From positions 124,001 to 188,000 of the forward strand of contig NZ_JAHXBN010000012.1 in assembly GCF_019924045.1 (NCBI RefSeq): a DNA stretch of 64,000 nt. Reading direction: 5' to 3'. Numbering within the stretch: the first letter of the stretch is position 1; each line of letters opens with the position of its first letter. A program made the translations under genes and the position numbers. The notes below the pieces were generated by a model. The model ran no database searches, was not told the origin of the DNA, and was given only the letters and a program-made list of their open reading frames with translations. This document shows, one piece after another, positions 1 to 7,086 of this stretch. The stretch is from Dyadobacter fermentans (lineage in GTDB: Bacteria; Bacteroidota; Bacteroidia; Cytophagales; Spirosomataceae).

Positions 1-421
1 CGTCTGTGATCATCGAGGCTTCATCGACGATGAACAGGGTGTTGTCGTGGTAATTTTTCTGGCGCTGGAAAGTCAGCGTACCTGAAAACGCATCGGCTGT
101 TTGCTTATAGATCTTCTTGTGGATCGTAAGCGCGATCTTTTCGGAATACCCCGACATTACCTTTGCCGCCCGGCCCGTGGGCGCGAGAAGTACAGATTTG
201 TAGCCGAAGTTTTTCAATACTTTAATGAGCGTACTGATGATCGTCGTTTTGCCCGTTCCTGCATAACCTTTGAGCAGAAAACAGTCTCTGTAACGTTCAA
301 GGCCCTTTTCTTCAATCAGAAAATCATTGGTCTTCTCGAAGAAGCGAAGCTGACCGTCGGTGGGCCTGAAAGGGAATTGTCTGCGCAGTAATTGAGAAGG
401 CAAAAGTTTGTCGGTGTCCAT
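1..421 (-). CDS. RecD/PIF1-like ATP-dependent DNA helicase, N-terminal part (runs off the left edge)
   Basis: The first 140 codons of a superfamily 1 helicase are present; the stop lies outside the window. The Walker A loop GYAGTGKTT is at residues 52-60, motif Ia APTGRAAK at about 80-87, and Walker B LFIVDEAS at 129-136, in the order seen in RecD, RecD2 and PIF1-type proteins. The short N-terminus before Walker A (about 50 residues) argues against RecD2, which has a long N-terminal extension, and fits the stand-alone RecD-like AAA helicases of Bacteroidota. Expected role: ATP-driven DNA unwinding in repair or recombination, in the cytoplasm. The ATG start at 421-419 is followed directly by a well conserved opening. 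The divergent CBS gene starts 140 bp away. Confidence 0.85.
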   Translation of the reverse strand, partial: MDTDKLLPSQLLRRQFPFRPTDGQLRFFEKTNDFLIEEKGLERYRDCFLLKGYAGTGKTTIISTLIKVLKNFGYKSVLLAPTGRAAKVMSGYSEKIALTIHKKIYKQTADAFSGTLTFQRQKNYHDNTLFIVDEASMITD

Positions 422-560
422 GGAACGAATCTAACGCAAGGATTTCGATTATCAAAAACCGGATTTTCTAACAAAATAATACTCATATTTTATTGGACTT
501 TATTAGGTCAAATCCATATATTAGACTCCCTTATCTGAAAATCCCCAAACCTAAACATCT

Positions 561-1001
561 ATGCTGGTACAACATGTAATGGGCAACAAGCCTGTCAATG
601 CGATTTGGTCGGTTACGCAGGACAACACAGTGTTTGAGGCTCTGGAACTCATGGCCGAGAAGAACATTGGGGCAGTTTTGGTACTTGAAGATAATGAATT
701 GATCGGCATCTTTTCCGAGCGCGACTATGCACGCAAAGTGATTTTGCAGGGGCGCGGTTCCAGGGACACGCTGATCCGCGACGTAATGACCAGCAAGGTG
801 ATTACCGTGGAGACGGACGAGAAGATCGAGGAATGTATGCAGATCATGTCTGACAAGCACATCCGCCATTTGCCGGTGAACAACGATGGGCAGCTGGTAG
901 GCATTATTTCGATCAACGACATCGTTTCCGCGATCATACACGAGCAGAAAGAGCACATAAATACGCTCGAAAGCTATATTTCCGGAAGTCCGTACTCCTG
1001 A
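561..1001 (+). CDS. CBS domain-pair protein
   Basis: A 146-residue protein made almost entirely of two CBS motifs (about residues 8-62 and 75-135). Each begins with the typical VM...V..V pattern (VMGNKPVNAIWSV; VMTSKVITVETD) and closes with a GI(F/I)S..D segment (GIFSERDYARK; GIISINDIVSA). CBS pairs form a Bateman module that binds adenine nucleotides such as AMP, ATP or NAD. Stand-alone CBS-pair proteins are common in bacteria, and their partner enzyme is usually unknown. No signal peptide or membrane segment is visible, so it should be cytoplasmic. It is divergent from the helicase and 75 bp upstream of a Nudix gene, with which it may be co-transcribed. The biological target cannot be read from the sequence. 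Confidence 0.85.
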   Translation: MLVQHVMGNKPVNAIWSVTQDNTVFEALELMAEKNIGAVLVLEDNELIGIFSERDYARKVILQGRGSRDTLIRDVMTSKVITVETDEKIEECMQIMSDKHIRHLPVNNDGQLVGIISINDIVSAIIHEQKEHINTLESYISGSPYS

Positions 1002-1076
1002 TCCTTCTTTCGTTTTCAGGCCGAATTCCCATTTGACCACCCGTAGCCGCCCTGCCGGAAGCGGGGAGGTAGAATT

Positions 1077-1622
1077 ATGTCTTGCCTATTCTGGTCGGAT
1101 GGTTATCTTTGCCCGTTCAAAAAACTGGTTTTGCAAGCGCTAAATGCAGACATAGGGACTATTAACGGAGGCTCCGTACGTGTGCGGGTGTGCGGTATCT
1201 GCGTGCACGAGGGCCGCATCCTGCTTGTGAACCAGGCGCTTTATGGGCCCAACGGCGTATTTTGGTCGCCTCCGGGCGGTGGTGTCTACTTCGGCGAAAC
1301 GGCTGAGCACGCATTGGTCCGCGAGTTTCGCGAGGAGACGGGCCTGGATGTCGTGGTAGGAGACTTGCTGTTTGTCAATGAGCATATTGCAGAACCGCTG
1401 CACGCGGTAGAACTGTTTTTTGAAATCAAATCCTTTGAGGGCACCCTGATGTCGGGCTTTGACCCGGAACTGGCGGCCGATGGACAGATTATCCGTGAGG
1501 TCCGTTTTTTGAGTTGGGAAGAAATCACCACCTTCAAACCGGAGCAGCGGCACCGTATCCTGAATATGGCAGGCTCGCTGGCTGGAATTTTTGAACTCAA
1601 CAAGTATATTTCCGGAAACTAA
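1077..1622 (+). CDS. Nudix hydrolase
   Basis: The Nudix box is intact: G-x5-E-x7-REFREETGL at about residues 63-85, preceded by the strand-loop WSPPGGGV. Nudix enzymes hydrolyse nucleoside diphosphates linked to another moiety; the Glu residues of REFREE bind Mg2+. The substrate is not predictable. The chosen start is the first ATG, which has GGAGG about 6 bp upstream. The first 30 residues look poorly conserved, however, and the Nudix fold begins only around VRVRVCGICVHEG, so a GTG near position 1182 is an alternative start. It lies between the CBS gene and the DUF3822-coaD pair, same strand, with a 36 bp gap to the next gene. Confidence 0.85.
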   Translation: MSCLFWSDGYLCPFKKLVLQALNADIGTINGGSVRVRVCGICVHEGRILLVNQALYGPNGVFWSPPGGGVYFGETAEHALVREFREETGLDVVVGDLLFVNEHIAEPLHAVELFFEIKSFEGTLMSGFDPELAADGQIIREVRFLSWEEITTFKPEQRHRILNMAGSLAGIFELNKYISGN

Positions 1623-1658
1623 TGCCGGCATAAACATTAAACAACACCACCCGACGAC

Positions 1659-2564
1659 GTGGCAAATTCTGAAAACCAGTTAATAGAAGTTATTCCGACG
1701 CTGTTGGTAGGAGATAATTCCTTCGATGCGGCCAGTATTCCGCTTTGTACGCTCTGTATCGAGCTGGACGAGCGGCGTATCCGCTTTTGCATTGTAAGGG
1801 ATGAGAATATGGAATGCATCTGGCTGGAAGACTATTTTTTTGAGAATGCACTCACACCCGCAGAAATTTTCGAACGGCTGAAACGGATTTTCAGCGGACA
1901 CCTGTCCTGGTCGTCAAATAACTGGAACAATGTCCGGGTGACGGTGAACTCGCATGCTTTCACGCTGGTACCGAACGTTTTGTTCCAACCCGAGTCGGCC
2001 TACGAATACCTTTCTTTTGCCCTGGGTAACCCGGTATCGAAGCATGAAAAAGTGCTTTGGCATGATTTGCCCCTTGTGCACGCGCAGAATGTTTTCAGCG
2101 TTCAGGAGCTCTGGTATGACTGGGTTGTGAACCATTTCAGCTCGTCGACGGTCACATTCTATCATCTTACGAGCGCACTGGCGATCGGTTCCCTGGTGAA
2201 TCACGTGGAGCACCAGGAAATGCGTATGATGTCGTTGTATTTTGAAAAAGACCACTTCACCCTGGTGGTGAGCGAAAGCCAGCAGCTGCTGCTTTGCAAC
2301 CGCTTTAAATATGCTCAGGTTCAGGAGCTTGCTTACATTATCCTGTTCACATTGAGCCAGCTGAATATTCTGCCGGAGGAAATCAAGGTGCTTTGCTACG
2401 GAGAAATCGCACCGGCTTCGGAATCATACCAGGAGCTTTCAAGGTTTTTCCCGAACTTGCATATGGGTACCCGGCCGACAACGCTGAAATACAGCCCGCA
2501 ATGTGCCGAAGTGCCCGGTCACCGGTATTTCGGATTGTTCAATACTTATCTCATTTCCTCCTAA
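1659..2564 (+). CDS. DUF3822 family protein
   Basis: A 301-residue cytoplasmic protein without signal peptide, placed 10 bp before coaD. A DUF3822 gene just upstream of coaD is a recurrent arrangement in Bacteroidota. The family has an actin/ASKHA-like character (an early strand with CIELDERRIRFCIV and a late segment VLCYGEIAP), but no enzymatic activity is established. The start is GTG (followed by GCAAATTCT); no ATG lies near the start of the conserved region. The close spacing implies co-translation with coaD and suggests, without proving, a role linked to coenzyme A synthesis or rRNA processing (some Bacteroidota rsmD genes also cluster here). Assignment rests on overall sequence resemblance and context. 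Confidence 0.75.
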   Translation: MANSENQLIEVIPTLLVGDNSFDAASIPLCTLCIELDERRIRFCIVRDENMECIWLEDYFFENALTPAEIFERLKRIFSGHLSWSSNNWNNVRVTVNSHAFTLVPNVLFQPESAYEYLSFALGNPVSKHEKVLWHDLPLVHAQNVFSVQELWYDWVVNHFSSSTVTFYHLTSALAIGSLVNHVEHQEMRMMSLYFEKDHFTLVVSESQQLLLCNRFKYAQVQELAYIILFTLSQLNILPEEIKVLCYGEIAPASESYQELSRFFPNLHMGTRPTTLKYSPQCAEVPGHRYFGLFNTYLISS

Positions 2565-2574
2565 AATTCCTCCT

Positions 2575-3057
2575 ATGACTCGTATCGCACTATTTCCGGG
2601 CTCGTTCGATCCTTTTACAAAGGGGCACGAGGATATTGTCCTGCGTGGACTGCGGCTGTTTGATCAGGTGGTGATCGGGATAGGTAACAATGCTACCAAA
2701 AAGCGCTATTTCCCTTTGGAAGTGATGAAGGAAATGATCGAAAAGACGTTCTCTTCCGAACCGAATGTAAAAGTGATTACCTACGACGATCTCACGGCCC
2801 ATACCGCCCGGGAGCTGGGCGCGAGGTTTCTGTTGAGGGGACTGCGGAATACGACCGATTTTGAATATGAGAACGGCATTTCGCAGGTAAACCGGTATTT
2901 GTACGAGGAGATCGAAACCGTCTTTCTGATCACATCGCCCAGTCTGGCGCCGATCAGTTCCAGCATTATCCGCGACCTGCACCGTTACGGACAGGCCGTG
3001 GACAACTTTCTTCCCTATTCATTATCCGAACTAAAAAAGGCTGAGCAGAACATCTGA
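2575..3057 (+). CDS. coaD: Phosphopantetheine adenylyltransferase
   Basis: CoaD transfers AMP from ATP to 4'-phosphopantetheine, giving dephospho-CoA, the penultimate step of coenzyme A synthesis, in the cytoplasm. The 160-residue length is typical. The nucleotidyltransferase signature TKGH is at residues 15-18 within GSFDPFTKGHEDI, and the C-terminal ISSSIIRDL motif, the S-S-x-x-R element of this family, is at about 124-132. The reading frame is open further upstream to 2503, but the ATG at 2575 gives the canonical start MTRIALFPGS and leaves the DUF3822 gene intact. It is convergent with the following Nudix gene, 17 bp between the stops. Confidence 0.97.
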   Translation: MTRIALFPGSFDPFTKGHEDIVLRGLRLFDQVVIGIGNNATKKRYFPLEVMKEMIEKTFSSEPNVKVITYDDLTAHTARELGARFLLRGLRNTTDFEYENGISQVNRYLYEEIETVFLITSPSLAPISSSIIRDLHRYGQAVDNFLPYSLSELKKAEQNI

Positions 3058-3074
3058 ACGCCCAGAGCGCCGTT

Positions 3075-3764
3075 TCAGGATTCTTTCAGGTTGTGAATCT
3101 TATTCAGGCTGTCGATCACGTAGCGGATCGAGCTGTATGATTGTATCAGCAACGGTTTTACATCCGAAGGCTCGTACCAATCGAGCTTTTCGATCTGCTC
3201 CTCAGCTTGCGGGCTCATTTGAGAATCGTCGAGACAATCGAGCAGGTACCATTTCGTGCGTTTCAGGATGCGGCTATTGTTCAGCGTGTAGGTGTGCCAG
3301 GTAGTGCATATTTTGTCGCGGATAAGCGCTTTCACACCGGTTTCCTCCTCGATTTCCCGGATCGCCGCCACTTTTGAGTTTTCGCCTTTGTCTAACTTGC
3401 CTTTCGGTAAATCCCACATTTTGCGGCGGTACATGAAGAGCCATTTGCCGTCTTTCACCACCACACCGCCTGCGGCCTTGATCACCTTGTATTGTGCCTT
3501 GATTTTGTCCTCAACCTCCGATTTTTCACGTGTAGCCATCGTGATCGAAAGCATGTCTTTCGGAAACTCTTTTTCGAGCATCTGGATCACCTGAATGGCA
3601 CTGGTAGTAGTGGAATTCAGGAACAGGACGTGACCTGTCAGCATGCTTCTCTGCAACTTTTCAAGCCTGAGATCTACGATATGTTCAAAACGCGATGTTT
3701 CGGCGGCAGACAACTGATTGGTCCGTACAATTCTGACTGGACGGTCGTCGAAAAAAATGATCAT
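3075..3764 (-). CDS. Nudix hydrolase with N-terminal extension
   Basis: A 229-residue protein. The Nudix box GKLDKGENSKVAAIREIEEE (about residues 122-141) is complete and is preceded by MWDLPKG. The N-terminal 90 residues form a separate region (IIFFDDRPVRIV...) found in front of Nudix domains in Bacteroidota. It contains two alternating strand-helix units and may bind a ligand, but has no assigned activity. The substrate is unknown. A promoter element TAATTTTG lies on the minus strand at 3798-3791, 27 bp upstream of the ATG. The gene is divergent from the CNNM/CorC-type gene, so the 101 bp between them carries both promoters. Confidence 0.85.
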   Translation of the reverse strand: MIIFFDDRPVRIVRTNQLSAAETSRFEHIVDLRLEKLQRSMLTGHVLFLNSTTTSAIQVIQMLEKEFPKDMLSITMATREKSEVEDKIKAQYKVIKAAGGVVVKDGKWLFMYRRKMWDLPKGKLDKGENSKVAAIREIEEETGVKALIRDKICTTWHTYTLNNSRILKRTKWYLLDCLDDSQMSPQAEEQIEKLDWYEPSDVKPLLIQSYSSIRYVIDSLNKIHNLKES

Positions 3765-3790
3765 TTTGGAATGGGTACGTGAATGGATCG

Positions 3791-3798
3791 CAAAATTA
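3791..3798 (-). promoter_or_regulatory. Bacteroidota -7 box for the Nudix gene
   Basis: TAATTTTG matches the Bacteroidota -7 consensus TAnnTTTG. It sits 27 bp upstream of the Nudix start codon. No clear TTG at -33 is seen, so it is a partial match. Confidence 0.45.
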
Positions 3799-3834
3799 AG
3801 TAAAGAGTTTAGTTTAGGCAGAGATTATTATTGA

Positions 3835-3842
3835 TAAATTTG
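3835..3842 (+). promoter_or_regulatory. Bacteroidota -7 box for the CNNM/CorC gene
   Basis: TAAATTTG matches TAnnTTTG exactly, 23 bp upstream of the TTG start codon. The 5' untranslated leader would be very short (about 15-18 nt). The -33 region holds only TTTAG-like sequence. Confidence 0.45.
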
Positions 3843-3865
3843 TATTTGTAACAACTAAACAGTTC

Positions 3866-5170
3866 TTGGAACTCCTTATAATTCTACTTCTGGTGCTGCT
3901 CAATGGCCTTTTTTCCATGTCTGAGATAGCACTGGTTTCTTCCCGAAAATCGCGACTGGAAGCAGCAGCCAAGAATGGCGATTCGAGCGCGAAAGCAGCA
4001 TTAAACCTCGCGAATTCACCTACCAAATTTCTTTCCACCGTTCAGATCGGCATCACGCTCATTGGTTTGCTGACCGGTATGTACAGTGGCGACAATATTA
4101 CTGCCGATTTTGAGCAAACTATTTCCCGCGTACCTGCGCTGGTGCCTTACGCGCATTCACTCGCCGTGGGTACGGTGCTGGTGGTGATTACCTATTTGTC
4201 GCTAGTGTTGGGCGAGCTGGTGCCTAAGCGCATTGGAATGTCCAACCCAGAAGCGATTTCGAAGGTAATGGCCACGCCGATGAACCTGCTTTCGAAGGTA
4301 ACCGCGCCTTTCATCGCTTTGCTGGGTTTTTCCAGCGACTTGATCATCCGTGTTTTGAACATCAAACAAAGTGAGAATGCGGTGACCGAGGAGGAAATCA
4401 AAAGCCTGATCCAGGAAGGAACTTCGGGTGGCGTTTTCGAGGAGATCGAGCAGGAAATTGTACATAATGTGTTCCAGCTCGGCGACCGCAAGGTGACCTC
4501 GCTGATGACCAACCGTCAGGAAATCGTCTGGCTGGACCTGGAAGATACCGTCGAGGAAAACAAAGCGAAGATTCTCGATTCGAGGCATTCCATTTACCCG
4601 GTTTGCCGGGGTAATGTGGACGATGTGGTAGGGTTGGTGTATGTGAAAGATCTGATCGCAACCGATCTCGAAGTGCAAATGGGACATTTGAATGCCATTA
4701 TGCGTGATCCGGTTTATCTGCCGGAAAGTAACCGGGCCTACCAGGCACTCGAAAAGTTCAAGGAGCAGCGCGTATATTACGGCATTATTGTGGACGAATA
4801 CGGCGGTACGCTCGGCGTGGTGACCATGCACGACATCATGGACGCATTGGTGGGCGACATTTCCGAGGATATCGAGGAGGCTTCCGAAATCGTGAAGCGC
4901 GAGGACGGTAGCTACCTGATTGACGCGCAGTTGCCTTTCGACGATTTTATTCAGTATTTCAATATCAATATCCAGGAAACCGAACGCCGGGAGCTTGTGG
5001 GCTTTAATACGCTCGGTGGTTTTGTGCTACACGTTCTGGAAAACATTCCCCAAACCGGCGAGAAGTTCAATTGGAGGCATTTTGAATTTGAGGTCATCGA
5101 TATGGACCGCAGCCGTATAGATAAGCTTTTAGTAACCAACCATAATAAACAGGAAGAATCCGAAGATTAA
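3866..5170 (+). CDS. CNNM/CorC (hemolysin C-like) membrane protein
   Basis: Domain order: N-terminal DUF21/CNNM transmembrane domain (about 1-190, opening with a hydrophobic LLIILLLVLLNGLFSMSE stretch), a CBS pair (about 205-330, ending with DEYGGTLGVVTMHDIMDAL), and a C-terminal CorC/HlyC ion-transporter-associated domain (about 345-425). The family is linked to Mg2+/Co2+ efflux or Na+-coupled Mg2+ transport in the inner membrane; the old name hemolysin is misleading. The start appears to be TTG: no ATG precedes the conserved opening MELLIILLL, an in-frame stop lies upstream in the AT-rich leader, and the promoter box ends only 23 bp before it. pyrE follows after 2 bp. Confidence 0.9.
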   Translation: MELLIILLLVLLNGLFSMSEIALVSSRKSRLEAAAKNGDSSAKAALNLANSPTKFLSTVQIGITLIGLLTGMYSGDNITADFEQTISRVPALVPYAHSLAVGTVLVVITYLSLVLGELVPKRIGMSNPEAISKVMATPMNLLSKVTAPFIALLGFSSDLIIRVLNIKQSENAVTEEEIKSLIQEGTSGGVFEEIEQEIVHNVFQLGDRKVTSLMTNRQEIVWLDLEDTVEENKAKILDSRHSIYPVCRGNVDDVVGLVYVKDLIATDLEVQMGHLNAIMRDPVYLPESNRAYQALEKFKEQRVYYGIIVDEYGGTLGVVTMHDIMDALVGDISEDIEEASEIVKREDGSYLIDAQLPFDDFIQYFNINIQETERRELVGFNTLGGFVLHVLENIPQTGEKFNWRHFEFEVIDMDRSRIDKLLVTNHNKQEESED

Positions 5171-5172
5171 TA

Positions 5173-5814
5173 ATGTCGAACGATCTGGATATTACCAAAC
5201 GAATCGCCGAGCTGCTTTTGGAAGCGCAGGCCATCAAACTCAGTCCTGCAAAGCCGTTCCAATGGAGTTCAGGCTGGTTTTCACCGATTTATTGTGACAA
5301 CCGCGTGGCATTGTCATACCCTGATACCCGCACCTTTATCAAAAAGGCGCTGGCTGAGCTGATCCGTGCGAAATATCCTCATGCGCAGGCGATAGTAGGC
5401 GTTGCAACCGGCGGTATTGCGCAGGGTGCCTTGGTAGCCGACCTGCTCGAACTGCCCTTCGCGTATGTACGTCCCGAGCCGAAAAAGCACGGAATGGGCA
5501 ACCAGATCGAAGGCAGATTGGAAAAAGGACAGTCGGTGGTGATCGTAGAAGACCTTATCTCTACGGGCGGAAGCTCCCTGAAAACGGTTGACGCGCTCCG
5601 CGAAGCGGGTATCGAAGTAGCAGGGATGGTGGCGATATTTACCTACGGTTTCCAGGTTGCGGCCGACAATTTCACCGCAAAAAATGTACAGCTCGATACG
5701 ATCAGCAATTACAACGCGTTGATAGAGGTCGCATTGGAGCACAATTACATCGATACTTCCCAACTTGAAAGCCTCGCTAAATGGAGAGTAGCGCCGGAGC
5801 AGTGGGGGAAATAG
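5173..5814 (+). CDS. pyrE: Orotate phosphoribosyltransferase
   Basis: PyrE joins orotate to PRPP, giving orotidine 5'-phosphate, the fifth step of de novo pyrimidine synthesis, in the cytoplasm. The PRPP-binding signature VVIVEDLISTGGSS is at about residues 121-134. The family-typical early segment FQWSSGWFSPIYCDNR (orotate binding) and the KKHGMGNQIEG loop are both present. The 213-residue length is normal. The gene starts 2 bp after the CNNM/CorC gene, implying one transcript. It is followed by a foldback repeat that may end the operon. Confidence 0.97.
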   Translation: MSNDLDITKRIAELLLEAQAIKLSPAKPFQWSSGWFSPIYCDNRVALSYPDTRTFIKKALAELIRAKYPHAQAIVGVATGGIAQGALVADLLELPFAYVRPEPKKHGMGNQIEGRLEKGQSVVIVEDLISTGGSSLKTVDALREAGIEVAGMVAIFTYGFQVAADNFTAKNVQLDTISNYNALIEVALEHNYIDTSQLESLAKWRVAPEQWGK

Positions 5815-5920
5815 GCTGTAAGCAATAGGCTATAAGCTGTAAGCAGTGGGCTGTAAGCTGTGGGCGGTACATTGATTTGCATATGTAGCTTATAGCTTAC
5901 AGCCTACGGCTTATAGCCTT
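5813..5920. repeat. Foldback repeat built of TAGGCTGTAAGC / GGCTATAAGC units
   Basis: Between the convergent pyrE and aldo/keto reductase genes, units of the form GGCTGTAAGC and GGCTATAAGC occur four times on the left (from 5815, 5828, 5835 and 5849). They recur inverted on the right (AGCTTATAGC near 5887, AGCTTACAGCC near 5894, GGCTTATAGCC near 5909). AGGCTATAAG (5827-5836) can pair with 5911-5920, and GGCTGTAAGCT (5849-5859) with 5894-5904, giving a long imperfect hairpin. Such intergenic elements are often dispersed in a genome and can act as bidirectional terminators. Confidence 0.75.
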
Positions 5921-5921
5921 C

Positions 5922-6944
5922 CTATCCCCGGTGATTATCAAGGCTTTCGTACAGTCCGCCAAATGCCTCCTCCTTCACCCCGTCTGATTTCAGGAATTCG
6001 TGCGGGAAGCCCAGTTCAATTTTACTTACCTCATGTAGTTTTTGCAGGGCTTCCTCCGGGAGGCGGAAGTCGAGGCAACCGAGTGAATCCACAAGTTGGC
6101 TCTCTTTAGAAGCGCCGATAATCGGGATCATGACCTGGTCGCGGTGGCGCGTCCAGTTGATCGCCACTTGCGCGGGAGTCACGCCAAGTTCTGCTGCAAC
6201 GTCGACTACCGTTTGAGCAATCAGACTGCTGTGGTCGCTTCTGCGGGTACTGTGGTCAGGAACGCGGCCCGTTTCACCCCGAAGGTATTTGCCGGTCAAT
6301 GCGCCGCCGCCGATTGCTCCCCAGGGCGTAACGGCAAGGTCCAGGGCTTTTGCCATGGGTAGCAGGTCGCGTTCGGGCGTACGTTGCAGGAGAGAGTATT
6401 CGAACTGAATGGCCGCAAATGCGTTCCAGCCGCGGAAATCGGCAATGGTGTTGGCTTGCGAGACAATCCAGGCCGGCGTATCGGAAATACCGATGTAATG
6501 CACGAGTCCACGTGTGACCAGGTCGTCGAGGCCGCGCATGACTTCTTCGGCAGGTGTGGTGTTGTCCCACATATGAACCCACAGGAGATCAATGTACTCG
6601 GTATTAAGGCGTTTGAGGCTTGATGTTACCGAGCGTATCATGTTTTTGCGGTGATTACCTGCAAAATTCAGGTCGTCGTTACGGTCTTTGAGTGTGAATT
6701 TGGTAGCCAACACCCAATGGTCGCGGTCGCTTTCGATAAATTCACCCACATATTTTTCCGAGGTGCCCTCGGTATACCGGTTCGCGGTGTCGATGAAATT
6801 GCCGCCTGCGTTGGCAAAGGCCTCGAAAATCTTGAAGCTTTCATGCTTGTCTGCTCCCCAGCCCCATTCTTTTCCGAACGTCATGGCTCCAAGGCAAACT
6901 TCCGATACCCGTAAACCCGAGCGGCCTAATAATTGATAACGCAT
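5922..6944 (-). CDS. Aldo/keto reductase
   Basis: A 340-residue NAD(P)H-dependent reductase of the AKR superfamily with a (beta/alpha)8 barrel. The catalytic tetrad can be followed: Asp and Tyr in DTANRYTEGTSE (about 52-63), Lys in LATKFTL (about 79-85), His in LLWVHMWD (about 119-126). The C-terminal IIGASKESQL segment is the typical cofactor phosphate-binding part. Opening MRYQLLGRSGLRVSEVCLG is characteristic of the YhdN/Tas-like group. Physiological substrate unknown; carbonyl or aldehyde reduction is inferred from the family. It is convergent with pyrE and divergent from the PPK1-like gene. Confidence 0.92.
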   Translation of the reverse strand: MRYQLLGRSGLRVSEVCLGAMTFGKEWGWGADKHESFKIFEAFANAGGNFIDTANRYTEGTSEKYVGEFIESDRDHWVLATKFTLKDRNDDLNFAGNHRKNMIRSVTSSLKRLNTEYIDLLWVHMWDNTTPAEEVMRGLDDLVTRGLVHYIGISDTPAWIVSQANTIADFRGWNAFAAIQFEYSLLQRTPERDLLPMAKALDLAVTPWGAIGGGALTGKYLRGETGRVPDHSTRRSDHSSLIAQTVVDVAAELGVTPAQVAINWTRHRDQVMIPIIGASKESQLVDSLGCLDFRLPEEALQKLHEVSKIELGFPHEFLKSDGVKEEAFGGLYESLDNHRG

Positions 6945-7086
6945 AATGATTTAATGATAATTTTAAATGAGGATATAGCTTCGTAAACTTAGCTGGCAAC
7001 GGTGCTTTTTGTATCGCAAAGTTATACCCTTACCCGCCAAATGTATTTATATTGTACCAAATTTTGGATCTTTTACACCACACTCA

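Noticed and set aside
531..1040. Long open frame antisense to the CBS-pair gene
   Set aside because: It lies opposite a well-supported CBS gene and its sequence has no domain; it is a shadow of codon usage.
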